A DNA stretch of 64,000 nucleotides from positions 48,810 through 112,809 of the forward strand of contig NZ_LMTJ01000003.1 in NCBI RefSeq assembly GCF_001510715.1, in the 5' to 3' direction. The notes under the pieces are model-generated. The model saw nothing but the letters and a program-made list of their open reading frames with translations, was not told the origin of the DNA and made no database searches. This document shows positions 13,901-22,259 of this stretch, piece after piece. The translations under genes and the position numbers were made by a program. The DNA comes from Bacillus sp. FJAT-29814. GTDB taxonomy: Bacteria; Bacillota; Bacilli; Bacillales; Cytobacillaceae. Each line of letters begins with the position of its first letter. Position 1 is the first letter of the stretch.

Positions 13901-14182
13901 TAAATTATGAATCCAAATTGAAAGAAATAAGTTTTGAAAAATTAGGATGAAAAATTTACGGTATGCTTTAAGTAGACCATGATGCTGATGGAAAAGGTTT
14001 TCAAAATAATGAAGGTCATAGATGAAGTAATAGAAATTGTAGAATTATTCCAAAGATAGTTGAAGTGAATGAAAAGGATTTTTGGAAAATTAAAAATTTT
14101 CCTGTACTACCATTATAATGAAATAAATAGAGATAAGGCAAGTCTTATGGGATAATCGTTTAGAATTCCTGAAAAATTAAAA
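13901..14182. other. Intergenic region, no supported gene
   Basis: AT-rich sequence between the katG control region and a small minus-strand gene. Very short open frames occur (for example from 13981), but none has a ribosome binding site or recognisable product. Confidence 0.5.
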
Positions 14183-14225
14183 AAGTTGCTCGAAAATCCT
14201 TTAAAACAAGGAATCCGAACAACTT
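14183..14225 (-). terminator. Minus-strand terminator of the small gene at 14281
   Basis: Imperfect inverted repeat (AAGTTGCTCG...ATCCTT / AAGGAATCCGAACAACTT) with an A-rich left flank, which is a U-rich tail on the minus-strand transcript. It lies 56 bases after the small minus-strand gene. Confidence 0.6.
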
Positions 14226-14280
14226 ATTCCAGCAGAAAAATTACTCTATAGAAATACTAGTACAAACTGGTTTACCATTC

Positions 14281-14412
14281 CTATTTTCTTTTCTTGAGTT
14301 CTTCTTTATCCGGAAAGTCATAACGCTTATGGTTAGAATCGCCTTCTCCTTTTTCATTAGACTTTTGTCCGCCTAATTGTACGTTCTGGTAAATCTTTGT
14401 GTTTTCACCCAT
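14281..14412 (-). CDS. Small hydrophilic protein, 43 aa
   Basis: A 43-residue open frame beginning MGENTKIYQNVQLGGQKSNE and ending EELKKRK. It has an excellent ribosome binding site (GGAGGTGAT, 7 bases before the ATG) and is followed by its own terminator-like hairpin, so it is probably translated. It is highly charged, contains no hydrophobic segment and no Cys, and resembles in composition small spore-associated proteins of Bacillus. I do not recognise the family. Confidence 0.6.
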   Translation of the reverse strand: MGENTKIYQNVQLGGQKSNEKGEGDSNHKRYDFPDKEELKKRK

Positions 14413-14486
14413 GTTTATCACCTCCAAAGCTATATTCTGTTCAAATGATTCTCATTTATGTTTTGCATGCAGATGAATTTTATGAA

Positions 14487-15902
14487 TCACGGAACAATTT
14501 CAAAAACAGTGCCTTGGTTAAAATTCGTTACGGTCATCGAACCATAAACTCCTAAATACAGTCTGGTCTGCCCCCGATTTGTTCCCAAGCTGACATAATA
14601 AGCCGATTGTGATCCAAAAGGATAATCAGGTTCAATTACGGTAAAATCATTGGGTCTGCCATCCGCTCTTACCCTGGAATAAGCTAATACCCCTCTAGTC
14701 GGAGAACCCGATTCTCCTCTTCGCGCAATATCCGTAAACACAACGCTCCCCGTTAACGCGGGGATTCGTGTGCCAATATAGGGCTGCACACCAGTAAGTG
14801 CTGTTCCGGCAAACTTATCGGGGCGAGGATCTTGGTGAAAATAACTGGTTAGAGGCGGTATACGCATCGGTCCGGTTACCACTGCTTCATTGTAATAGGC
14901 AATCGTTTTCGCATCCAAAGTTTGGTTTTCAGGGCAAGGCCTGATAATCTGAGTAGGAAAGGCGCCTTCCCATCCGCGCCAGCCCAAGTTAATCAACCCT
15001 TCCTCGACGGGTTCGATAGTCCTTAAAGAAGCGCGGACAAGCTGTGTAACCGGTATAGGTTTATAATGAACAAATGAAAAAATTGACTCTACTAATTCCT
15101 GACCGACTTGTCCTGCATATTTGACATACTGGTTATAGAATCTTTGATAGGAAATGCCTGGTATATTGCGGACCCCTTTGGCTATGACCGTAAGCGTTTC
15201 CTGAATGGGAAGGGGGAGTTCATTAAAACGGGTGACGATAGGTGGATTGGAGATAAATGTATTCTTAACCACATCAACTTCGATGATCTTACCGGCGATT
15301 TCCAGATTATCCTGGCTTAAATTAAATGGATCAAATGCTGATCCGCCATCACCGGTTGTTAACACAAGTTTTCCCGTTTCGGGTGAAAAGTTTAAGCTAT
15401 TGACACCATTATGATTCATAAATGGTCTTCTTAAGTTAAGCAATGTCCGTCGTTTTTGCGGCTGGCCATTATTTTGCAAAATCCACTCTTCCACTGTATC
15501 AATATGATCAAATTGCGCTTCTCGATTTGTCCATCTTAGGTTTAAGGTGTTTGGATCACACGGGTTGGGCTCAAAAGAAGCAGTCAGAGCACCAGGACCT
15601 TGTGATCCGGCTACTGAATAATGAAGATAAAATAGTCCATTATAAGTAAATTGCGGATGAAACGCCAGCCCCAGCAAGCCCCGTTCATCATAACCGCCGT
15701 CCGAAGCACCTAGTTTAATGATTCGCGGGCGAATATCTAAAAAAGACCTGCTCACTCCATTGTCTATGTAAAAAATCTCGCCCACTTGGGTGGCAATAAA
15801 TAATCTTTCAACAGAGTCACCCGGGAGGATCGCTGTTTTCAAAACCGTGGGTAAATTGATCTTGCTAACGATGGGCCGCAAACGAACTTTAACTCTTATC
15901 AC
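14487..15902 (-). CDS. PQQ-type sugar dehydrogenase-fold protein (GSDH family)
   Basis: 471-aa protein of the soluble glucose/sorbosone (aldose sugar) dehydrogenase family, a six-bladed beta-propeller that normally binds pyrroloquinoline quinone. Recognisable blocks are DERGLLGLAFHPQF (about residue 72-85), MNHNGVNSLNFSPETGKLVLTTGDGG (the conserved active-site His region) and LGWRGWEGAFP. It starts with GTG behind AAAAGGAGTGG. Unlike most family members it has no signal peptide, although the fold usually acts outside the membrane. Bacilli generally do not make PQQ, so the cofactor and reaction are uncertain. Confidence 0.8.
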   Translation of the reverse strand: MIRVKVRLRPIVSKINLPTVLKTAILPGDSVERLFIATQVGEIFYIDNGVSRSFLDIRPRIIKLGASDGGYDERGLLGLAFHPQFTYNGLFYLHYSVAGSQGPGALTASFEPNPCDPNTLNLRWTNREAQFDHIDTVEEWILQNNGQPQKRRTLLNLRRPFMNHNGVNSLNFSPETGKLVLTTGDGGSAFDPFNLSQDNLEIAGKIIEVDVVKNTFISNPPIVTRFNELPLPIQETLTVIAKGVRNIPGISYQRFYNQYVKYAGQVGQELVESIFSFVHYKPIPVTQLVRASLRTIEPVEEGLINLGWRGWEGAFPTQIIRPCPENQTLDAKTIAYYNEAVVTGPMRIPPLTSYFHQDPRPDKFAGTALTGVQPYIGTRIPALTGSVVFTDIARRGESGSPTRGVLAYSRVRADGRPNDFTVIEPDYPFGSQSAYYVSLGTNRGQTRLYLGVYGSMTVTNFNQGTVFEIVP

Positions 15903-16042
15903 CTAACTTTCCACTCCTTTTTATGGTATTCTTTTTTTAAGAATATGAGTAGAAGTGTTCCATTAGTACCAGATTAGGGTCTCCAAGCAGTTCCTATCGA
16001 ACGAACTATTGGGATAAAAAGTATGATCAATGGCGAGGTAAT

Positions 16043-17158
16043 ATGATGAGAAACATAAAAGTCGGTGTAATTGGAATCGGTCATATGGGCAGGACCTATG
16101 CGCTTCAGTTGGATAAGGGCCTGATAGAGGGTGCCGTGTTAACGGCTGTTTGCGGTCGAAATCAGCAGCTTGCTGATATGAAAGAACAAGTGACAGGCGA
16201 TGTCCAATATTACCAAGATGAAGATGCATTTTTTCAAGAATCAGGAATTGAAGCGGTGATTATTGCGACACCGCATTTTAGTCATCCTGAATTAGCCATA
16301 AAGGCATTCGCCAACGGGATCCATGTTCTCGTTGAAAAACCGGCAGGGGTCTATAGTAAGCATGTCATCGAAATGAATGAGGCGGCCAAAGAGAGCGGCA
16401 AGGTATTTTCGATTATGTTAAATCAACGGACAAACCCGCTCTATCAAACATTACGGGAACTGATTCATGCGGGGGAACTGGGGGAAATAAAACGGACCAA
16501 TTGGGTCATCACAGATTGGTACCGGTCCCAAAGCTATTACGATTTAAGCAGCTGGAGAGCGACCTGGAAAGGGGAGGGTGGCGGCGTTTTGTTAAACCAA
16601 GCTCCGCACCAACTGGACTTGTGGCAATGGATAACCGGTCTTGAAATAAAGCGTGTTCATGCATTCTGTCACTATGGCAAATATCATGATATTGAAGTGG
16701 AAGATGATGTGACTGCCTATGTTGAGTATGGAAATGGGGCGACAGGGGTATTTATCGCTTCAACCGGGGAAGCTCCTGGAACCAATCGCTTTGAAATCGC
16801 CGGTCACCGCGGAAAAGTGGTAGTAGAAAATAATGCCCTAACTTTTTACCAACTGGCACAATCAGAACGAGAATTTAACGCCACGTATAAAGGCGGTTTT
16901 GGGAAACCGGAATACAATAGAATCGATGTACCAGTGGATGGTGATAATCCAGGACATGTAGGAATTATTCAAAATTGGATCCATGCCATTGTGCAAGGAA
17001 CACCTCTGCTTGCCCCTGGTGAAGATGGGTTACATAGTGTAGAAATTGCCAATGCTATTTATTTATCCTCATGGATGAACCAAAGCGTTGATTTCCCTGT
17101 AAATGCGGATCTTTACTACGAAAAATTACAAGAAAAAATCAGGCAATCGTCGAAATGA
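16043..17158 (+). CDS. Gfo/Idh/MocA-family oxidoreductase
   Basis: 371-aa NAD(P)-dependent sugar-type dehydrogenase. The N-terminal Rossmann fold carries VGVIGIGHMGRTYA and the VLVEKPAG motif (the EKP Lys is a typical catalytic residue). The C-terminal half has the GGGVLLNQAPHQLDLWQWITG stretch holding the conserved catalytic Asp/His region. The substrate cannot be assigned; relatives act on inositols, glucose-fructose and similar polyols. Start ATG at 16043 behind GCGAGG. The next gene, a small monooxygenase, follows after 32 bases and is probably co-transcribed. Confidence 0.88.
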   Translation: MMRNIKVGVIGIGHMGRTYALQLDKGLIEGAVLTAVCGRNQQLADMKEQVTGDVQYYQDEDAFFQESGIEAVIIATPHFSHPELAIKAFANGIHVLVEKPAGVYSKHVIEMNEAAKESGKVFSIMLNQRTNPLYQTLRELIHAGELGEIKRTNWVITDWYRSQSYYDLSSWRATWKGEGGGVLLNQAPHQLDLWQWITGLEIKRVHAFCHYGKYHDIEVEDDVTAYVEYGNGATGVFIASTGEAPGTNRFEIAGHRGKVVVENNALTFYQLAQSEREFNATYKGGFGKPEYNRIDVPVDGDNPGHVGIIQNWIHAIVQGTPLLAPGEDGLHSVEIANAIYLSSWMNQSVDFPVNADLYYEKLQEKIRQSSK

Positions 17159-17190
17159 GTGGAGATTAAAAATGAAGGAGGGATAACATA

Positions 17191-17475
17191 ATGATAAGAG
17201 TGGTATGTAAGGGAAAGCTTAAACCTGATGCTAATATCGAAGAATATTTGAGTCTGGCCAGAGAGGTTGTCCAAGAAACGAGAAAAGAAAAAGGCTGCAT
17301 CATGTACACCTATCATCAAGACATCAATGATTCAACCATCCTTACCACAATTGAGGAATGGGAGAATGAAGATGCACTTCATGAGCACAATCAGAGTGAC
17401 CATATCAGGAGATTTGTTCCCGAACTAAGAAAAATGAGGGAAAGTACAGAAATTAATATTTATCGGGAAGTTTAA
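17191..17475 (+). CDS. ABM-domain monooxygenase (YgiN-like)
   Basis: 94-aa ferredoxin-like alpha/beta protein of the antibiotic biosynthesis monooxygenase family, often quinol monooxygenases. Typical features are CxxYTYHQDIND, LTTIEEWENEDALHEHNQSDHI and the terminal VPELRKMRESTEINIYREV. These proteins act as dimers without cofactor or as small oxygenases. Strong site GAAGGAGGG upstream. Last gene of the two-gene unit, followed by a terminator. Confidence 0.88.
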   Translation: MIRVVCKGKLKPDANIEEYLSLAREVVQETRKEKGCIMYTYHQDINDSTILTTIEEWENEDALHEHNQSDHIRRFVPELRKMRESTEINIYREV

Positions 17476-17540
17476 ATATAAATGGACAAATTGAGTTGTC
17501 GGTGAAACAGAATGACTATCTGAAATCAAATAACTATTTA

Positions 17541-17580
17541 AAGTACCATTGGTGTTCAAGCTAATGGTACTTTGCTATTT
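17541..17580 (+). terminator. Terminator after ABM gene
   Basis: Perfect 10-bp stem AAGTACCATT / AATGGTACTT with a 12-base loop and a T-rich tail (TGCTATTTTG). Confidence 0.8.
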
Positions 17581-17630
17581 TGATATATGTAGTTTTGAGT
17601 TCACCCTAAAGAATACTCCATCCAGAGAAT

Positions 17631-18068
17631 CTAGTGCTTATTTTTGAACCAGCTGACGACTCCAAAAATAATAAGTAATACCCCTCCGATCTCGATAGCA
17701 TGGTCTGCCAAGTTTAGAATTCCGCCAGAGCGAATGATAAAATCTGTCACTTGCCCAAACAAAAGGCGATCAATGCCGTTACCAATTGCTCCTCCTACCA
17801 GGAATCCAAAACTACTATCAATAAGAGCACCCTTCATTTCTCCGGTTCTACGAAAATAGAAAACAACTATCACAAATACGACAGCGACAACTCCAAAGAG
17901 GCGTGCATAGCCTTGAAATAAACCTCCCGCCATCCCACTATTTTCGATATGTGTAAGTTGTATTCCCCACAATGTGAATGTTTCATTGATCTCAATGTAG
18001 GCCCGAATCAGATATTTAGAAAGCTGGTCCATCACAATAACGAAAATGGCAATGACATAAAATGGCAT
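17631..18068 (-). CDS. lspA: Lipoprotein signal peptidase II, divergent LspA
   Basis: 145-aa membrane aspartyl protease of the LspA family, which cleaves prolipoproteins before the lipidated Cys. Family motifs are MDQLSK near residue 13-18, GNGIDRLLFGQVTDFI with Asp100, and LNLADHAIEIG with Asp122; these two Asp are the catalytic pair. The block that usually reads NxGAAF/W-G reads ENSGMAGGLFQG, so this is a divergent copy. The open frame extends upstream to a TTG, but the ATG at 18068 with AGAAGG 8 bases before it is preferred. It lies downstream of a lipoprotein gene, separated by a terminator, which suggests a paralogue dedicated to, or read through from, that gene. Confidence 0.88.
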   Translation of the reverse strand: MPFYVIAIFVIVMDQLSKYLIRAYIEINETFTLWGIQLTHIENSGMAGGLFQGYARLFGVVAVVFVIVVFYFRRTGEMKGALIDSSFGFLVGGAIGNGIDRLLFGQVTDFIIRSGGILNLADHAIEIGGVLLIIFGVVSWFKNKH

Positions 18069-18122
18069 AAATAGACCTTCTTTCTTAAAAAATACAAAGA
18101 AATGAACCAAGCGAAAAAGTTT

Positions 18123-18154
18123 AAAAAAAGTGCCCTAAAGCATAACTTCAGGGC
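18123..18154 (-). terminator. Terminator between redox lipoprotein and lspA
   Basis: On the minus strand a 9-bp stem GCCCTGAAG / CTTTAGGGC with a 5-base loop, then AC and seven T. It may end or attenuate transcription before lspA. Confidence 0.9.
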
Positions 18155-18171
18155 AAAAATCTTGCGTAATA

Positions 18172-18678
18172 TTAGAGGTCATTATATTCTTTTTTCAGTT
18201 CGTCAGTAGTTTTATCAATCTGCTCTCCCCAATGGTCGTTGATCGTATTAAAAACAACCTTGCCATCCTGGTCCATCATAGCGTAGCCCCTATAAGCGAC
18301 ATCGCCATTTTTCATCCCCATAAAATCAATTAATTCAAAATTCGGATCAGAAACAAAGGTGAGACTGCGACCATAATTTTCTTCCAGTTGTTTATATAAT
18401 TGGTATTGTTCTTCCGGTAAATCCTTGCTAATAATGTACATTTGAACATCCATGTCTTCAAACTTATCGAGATTTTCATGCAACTGAACCAGTTGCTGTG
18501 CACAAAGTCCTCAGGTATAGGACGTAATAAAAAAGAATATCGTCGGTTTTTCCTGAGGAAATGTTACTTCATCTAGGTCTTGATTTAATAATGTAACAGG
18601 CTCGCTGAGTGTTTTTTGTCCGCACGCAGATAATAGCAGAATGGATGCGAAGAACAAGATCAATATTTTCGGCTTCAT
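18172..18678 (-). CDS. Thioredoxin-fold (AhpC/TSA-like) lipoprotein with in-frame UGA; candidate selenoprotein
   Basis: Read as one gene, this is a 168-codon protein that starts at ATG 18678 behind AAGGAG and a good promoter. It has a type II signal peptide (MKPKILILFFASILLLSAC, lipobox LSAC, Cys19), then a redoxin domain: VTFPQEKPTIFFFITSYT, an in-frame TGA (18513-18511, codon 56), GLCAQQLVQL and the rest of the fold (YIISKDLPEEQYQL, FELIDFMGMKNGDVAYRGYAMMDQDGKV). The UGA falls on the first position of a U-x-x-C redox motif (UGLC), where Cys would be expected. A SECIS-like hairpin begins 14 bases after it. It could instead be a nonsense mutation in a pseudogene. The frame after the UGA is open to the end with no other damage. 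Confidence 0.65.
18480..18513 (-). promoter_or_regulatory. UGA codon and SECIS-like hairpin
   Basis: The minus-strand transcript has UGA (18513-18511), then 14 bases, then GCAACU-GGUUC-AGUUGC (18496-18480), a perfect 6-bp stem extendable by two pairs past a bulge, with G in the first two loop positions. The distance from UGA to the loop is 20 bases, inside the range known for bacterial SECIS elements. Confidence 0.5.
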
Positions 18679-18720
18679 GTTAAACTCCTTACTATAATGA
18701 ATTCAGACAATTTCCCTTCC

Positions 18721-18749
18721 ATTGTAGTGTAAACCTAAACATCTATCAA
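18721..18749 (-). promoter_or_regulatory. Sigma-A-type promoter of the redox lipoprotein gene
   Basis: On the minus strand TTGATA (18749-18744), 17 bases, TACAAT (18726-18721). The expected start of transcription is about 35 bases before the ATG at 18678. Confidence 0.75.
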
Positions 18750-18989
18750 TATTATTGCTTTGATCACATGTTTAATTCAACTTTATGAGATTTTTGAATG
18801 GTAGGGGAGTTTTAATTCAAAATATTTAAAAAATTTTTATTATCTGTCCATCATAACGGGACAATTGCCTTTTTAGCAATACCAATCTCTTTTACTATTA
18901 AAGTAACCGAAAAGTCATAAATATTTCATCTTAATGTAAACGGTTTCATCCGGTTGTTCCCATTATCCATTTTAAGAGGAGGAGTAACA
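18750..18989. other. Intergenic region before the dioxygenase
   Basis: AT-rich non-coding region between divergent genes. GAGGAGG just before 18990 is the ribosome binding site of the dioxygenase. No further element could be assigned. Confidence 0.5.
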
Positions 18990-19970
18990 ATGAAAACGAT
19001 TAAAGAACCAATTTTTGATGTTGGTCAGTTGGCTCATGTGGAGATTTTTTCTCCAAAACCAGAGGAGACAGTAGACTTTTTTACGAGATTGCTTGGCATG
19101 AGTGTAACAGCCCGTTCCGGTCAATCTGTCTATTTGAGAGCGTATGAGGAGTCGTATCATCATTCTTTAAAGGTTACGGAATCAAAGGAATCCGGTCTCG
19201 GGCATGCCGCTTGGCGGACCATTTCTCCTCAGGCCCTTCAGCGGCGGGTTGAGGCAGTAAAGGCAACAGGTCTTGGCCGTGGATGGATTGAGGGAGACCT
19301 TGGCCATGGAGAGGCTTACCAATTTACAACGCCTGATGGTCATTTAATGGAATTATTCTATGATGTGGAATATTACCAGGCCAAAGAAAACGAAAAAACG
19401 AAATTATTGAACCGGGTTACGAAACGGCCAGATCGAGGTGTACCGGTACGCCGCTTGGATCACATTAACCTCATGACCGCTGACCCAGGAAAAAATACTG
19501 ATTTTATGCTGGATGCCCTTGGTTTTCGATTAAGGGAACAAATTCAGGATAACGGCAACGTTGTTGGAAGCTGGATCAGCGTTTCCAACCTTGTCCACGA
19601 AATCGCCTTCATGCCCGAACCTAATAAAATGCAGGGAAAACTCCATCATCTTTGCTATTGGTATGGCATTCCGCAAAATTTATATGAATTAGCAGATTTA
19701 CTAAGAGACAATGATATTTTCGTAGAGGTACCGCCGAACAAGCATGGAATCAGCCAAGCGTTCTGTATGTATGTCTATGAGCCGGGAGGAAACCGGATAG
19801 AGTTGTTTGGAGACGCCGGTTATCTCATTTTGGACCCTGCTTGGGAACCGGTGATTTGGGAAATGAAGGATGTACCGGGGAATGGCGATACATGGATTGG
19901 TACTGCATTCCCTGAATCGTGGTGGGTACGAGGTACCCCTGTCACCGTTCCTGAAATTGCAAAATCTTAA
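18990..19970 (+). CDS. Catechol 2,3-dioxygenase (extradiol, VOC fold)
   Basis: 326-aa type I extradiol dioxygenase that opens catechol to 2-hydroxymuconic semialdehyde using Fe(II). Two vicinal-oxygen-chelate modules are present: residues about 12-130 (non-catalytic) and about 150-275. The metal ligands are His158 in RRLDHINLM, His219 in GKLHHLCYW and Glu271 in GGNRIELFG. Length and sequence fit the Bacillus/Geobacillus PheB type. The open frame begins at 18954, but the ATG at 18990 has GAGGAGG at ideal distance. It stands alone; its product would feed the lower-pathway operon at 21.3-26.6 kb on the other side of the hairpin array and regulator. Confidence 0.92.
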   Translation: MKTIKEPIFDVGQLAHVEIFSPKPEETVDFFTRLLGMSVTARSGQSVYLRAYEESYHHSLKVTESKESGLGHAAWRTISPQALQRRVEAVKATGLGRGWIEGDLGHGEAYQFTTPDGHLMELFYDVEYYQAKENEKTKLLNRVTKRPDRGVPVRRLDHINLMTADPGKNTDFMLDALGFRLREQIQDNGNVVGSWISVSNLVHEIAFMPEPNKMQGKLHHLCYWYGIPQNLYELADLLRDNDIFVEVPPNKHGISQAFCMYVYEPGGNRIELFGDAGYLILDPAWEPVIWEMKDVPGNGDTWIGTAFPESWWVRGTPVTVPEIAKS

Positions 19971-19989
19971 TATCAAAAGGCGCAGTGCG

Positions 19990-20430
19990 TGCCGCTCATT
20001 ATGAAAGGCTCATAGTGCCCGTGCCAAGGAAAAAACTCGCGTGCGGGTCACTATGACAGGTTCATAGTGCCCGTGCTAAGGAAAAAACTCGCGTGCGGGT
20101 CACTATGTAAGGCTCATAGTGCCCGTGCGAAGGAAAAAATTCATGTGCTGGTCACTATGACAGGTTCATAGTGCCCGTGCCAAGGAAAAAACTTCCGTAT
20201 TGGTCACTATGACAGGTTCATAGTGACCGTGCCAAGGAAAAAACTCGCGTGCGGGTCACTATGAAAGGCTCATAGTGCCCGTGCGAAGGAAAAAATTCAT
20301 GTACTGGTCACTATGAAAGGCTCATAGTGACCGTGCCAAGGAAAAAACTCTCGTGCGGGTCACTATGAAAGGCTTATAGTGCCAGTGCCATGTAAAAAAC
20401 ACACGTCCCGGTCACCGTTTCAATAAAAAA
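19990..20430. repeat. Array of eight 52-bp hairpin repeats
   Basis: The core CATAGTG (TATAGTG in the last) recurs at 20011, 20063, 20115, 20167, 20219, 20271, 20323 and 20375, a constant 52-bp period. Each unit holds CACTATGA...TCATAGTG inverted arms with a 4-6 base loop, extended in several units by GCGGGT/GCCCGT pairing to about 15 bp, joined by a conserved AAGGAAAAAA linker. A degenerate ninth unit runs into the 3' end of the IclR gene. There are no unique spacers. It fills the gap between two convergent genes. Confidence 0.95.
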
Positions 20431-20441
20431 CTGCGTACTGA

Positions 20442-21209
20442 TCATCGTTTCCAATACCCCATTCTATCTGAAATTAACTCCCCGGACCGGATTAATTCAG
20501 GTGCCATCAATTCAACCCTTCGATTGGAAAGCCGATTACTTGGCCCAACTAAGTTTATAGCTGCAATTACTTTGCCAGTATAATCTCGAACCGGTGCAGA
20601 TAGAGAGCTAATATCATTTCGAAGTTCACCGTTGCTAACTGAATAGCCCTTTTGATAGATTTGCTTCAATTCTCGGCGAAACATATCTGGGTCAGTGATT
20701 GTTTTAGAGGTATATTTTTTTAATCCATTTCTCAAAATGGAATCTACTAGAAAAGGTTCACTAAATGCTAGTAATAATTTTCCTGAACTCGTGCAATGGG
20801 TATGGTAGTGAAGACCGGGATGCGAGACTAATTTAATCGAGTTTTCACCCTCTACTTTGCATAAGTAAATGATTTCAAGGTTATCTAAGATAGCAAGATG
20901 AGAGGTTTCTTTGAAGGTATTCGCTATTTTTGTAATGATCGGCAGTGCTTCAGTATGGAGATCAATATGTCCTAATACGATGGAACTTAATTCGAGCACG
21001 GATAAACCAAGTTCATATTTGTTTGTTTCGCTATTCTTTCGGACTAATCCCTCTTTGGCCAATGTTGCTAGTATTCTCTGGACACTGCTTTTTCCTAACC
21101 CCAGTTCAGCTGCAAGCTCACGAACGCCTTTTTGAGGCTGTTCCATCTTGAAAGAACGAAGAATTTTTATGGCATTGCTTACAGAAGAAAGTGCATTTTC
21201 TTTTTCCAT
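20442..21209 (-). CDS. IclR-family transcriptional regulator
   Basis: 255-aa regulator with an N-terminal winged helix (residues about 10-70, GVRELAAELGLGKSSVQRILATLAKEGLV) and a C-terminal GAF-like effector domain (HTHCTSSGKLLLAF, RNDISSLSAPVRDYTGKVIAAINL, AINLVGPSNR). IclR proteins often control aromatic catabolism by sensing a pathway metabolite. It is divergent from the lower meta-cleavage operon and shares the 135-base gap with it, so it is the likely regulator of that operon. That role is inferred from position. Confidence 0.92.
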   Translation of the reverse strand: MEKENALSSVSNAIKILRSFKMEQPQKGVRELAAELGLGKSSVQRILATLAKEGLVRKNSETNKYELGLSVLELSSIVLGHIDLHTEALPIITKIANTFKETSHLAILDNLEIIYLCKVEGENSIKLVSHPGLHYHTHCTSSGKLLLAFSEPFLVDSILRNGLKKYTSKTITDPDMFRRELKQIYQKGYSVSNGELRNDISSLSAPVRDYTGKVIAAINLVGPSNRLSNRRVELMAPELIRSGELISDRMGYWKR

Positions 21210-21344
21210 TTATCCACGCCCCTTTATTTTGATTATATAAAAAATTCGGAAAATGTCCACTATACAGGGACAACGAAATTGTTCAGCCAATTTATCTCTA
21301 TTATTATTGAAATCAATAGAGGAAGAGAGGAAGGTGTGCAGCAA

Positions 21345-22259
21345 ATGACCAAAGTGAAAGCTGCCATATTAGGTTCCGGAAACATCGGAACAGATCTAAT
21401 GTACAAAATTTTAAAGAATGATGGGAATCTGGAACTGTCGCTCATGGCAGGGATTGTCCCCGATTCAGAAGGATTGGTTAGAGCACGTGAAATGGGAATT
21501 CGCACTAGCCATGAAGGCATTAAAGATATTTTGGAGGATACGGAAATTAAGATTGTCTTCGATGCCACAAGCGCAAAAGCACATTTGCAAGCTGCGGAAC
21601 TCTTGCGTTCAGTAGGAAAAATGGCTGTCGATTTAACTCCGGCAGCGGTTGGTCCTTATTTGGTCCCACCGGTAAACCTGGATCAACATATTGAAGCCAA
21701 AAATGTAAACATGGTATCCTGTGCCGGGCAGGCGACCACTCCACTTGTATATGCGGTTTCCCGTGTAGTCCCGGTCCATTATGCAGAAATTATTGCCACA
21801 GTCGCCAGCCTTGCGATTGGGCCGGGGACAAGACAAAATGTCGATGAATTCACGAGAACGACAGCTAATGCCCTTATGAAAATTGGCGGGGCCAACATGG
21901 CGCGGGCGATTCCCGTCTTTAATTCAGCCGAGCCTCCAATCACCATGACAAATACCGTTTATGCCGTCATCAAAGATCACGATTTTGATGTAGATGCTGT
22001 AAAGAAATCGGTCCTAGAAATGATCGAAGAAGTTTCCTCTTACGTTCCTGGATACCGCTTAAAAGGCGAACCATTCGTTGATTACCGTGAAACGCCTTGG
22101 GGACGATTGCCAATGGTAGTCATCATGAATGAAGTGGAAGGAGAAGGAGATTTCTTTCCGACCTATGCAGGCAATTTAGATATTATGACAGCATCCGCCC
22201 GAAAGGTTGGAGAATTGTATGCTCAAGCATTTATTGAGACAAAGGAGGTCCAACGATGA
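21345..22259 (+). CDS. mhpF: Acetaldehyde dehydrogenase (acylating)
   Basis: 304-aa NAD-dependent enzyme that converts acetaldehyde and CoA to acetyl-CoA, the last step of the meta pathway, and normally forms a channelling complex with the aldolase. Shows the Rossmann motif [19 protein letters not shown], the catalytic Cys in [14 protein letters not shown] and the family block [27 protein letters not shown]. The open frame runs back to 21132, but the ATG at 21345, behind GAGGAAGG, gives the family N-terminus. A GTG three codons earlier is possible. Its stop overlaps the start of the aldolase gene (ATGA), which fits the protein complex. Confidence 0.93.
   Translation: MTKVKAAILGSGNIGTDLMYKILKNDGNLELSLMAGIVPDSEGLVRAREMGIRTSHEGIKDILEDTEIKIVFDATSAKAHLQAAELLRSVGKMAVDLTPAAVGPYLVPPVNLDQHIEAKNVNMVSCAGQATTPLVYAVSRVVPVHYAEIIATVASLAIGPGTRQNVDEFTRTTANALMKIGGANMARAIPVFNSAEPPITMTNTVYAVIKDHDFDVDAVKKSVLEMIEEVSSYVPGYRLKGEPFVDYRETPWGRLPMVVIMNEVEGEGDFFPTYAGNLDIMTASARKVGELYAQAFIETKEVQR

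Noticed and set aside
13981..14060. Very short plus-strand frames in the katG upstream gap
   Set aside because: No ribosome binding site, no recognisable product.
19990..20430. Array as CRISPR
   Set aside because: Period is constant but there are no unique spacers, and no cas genes are present; each unit is a full repeat with its own hairpin.
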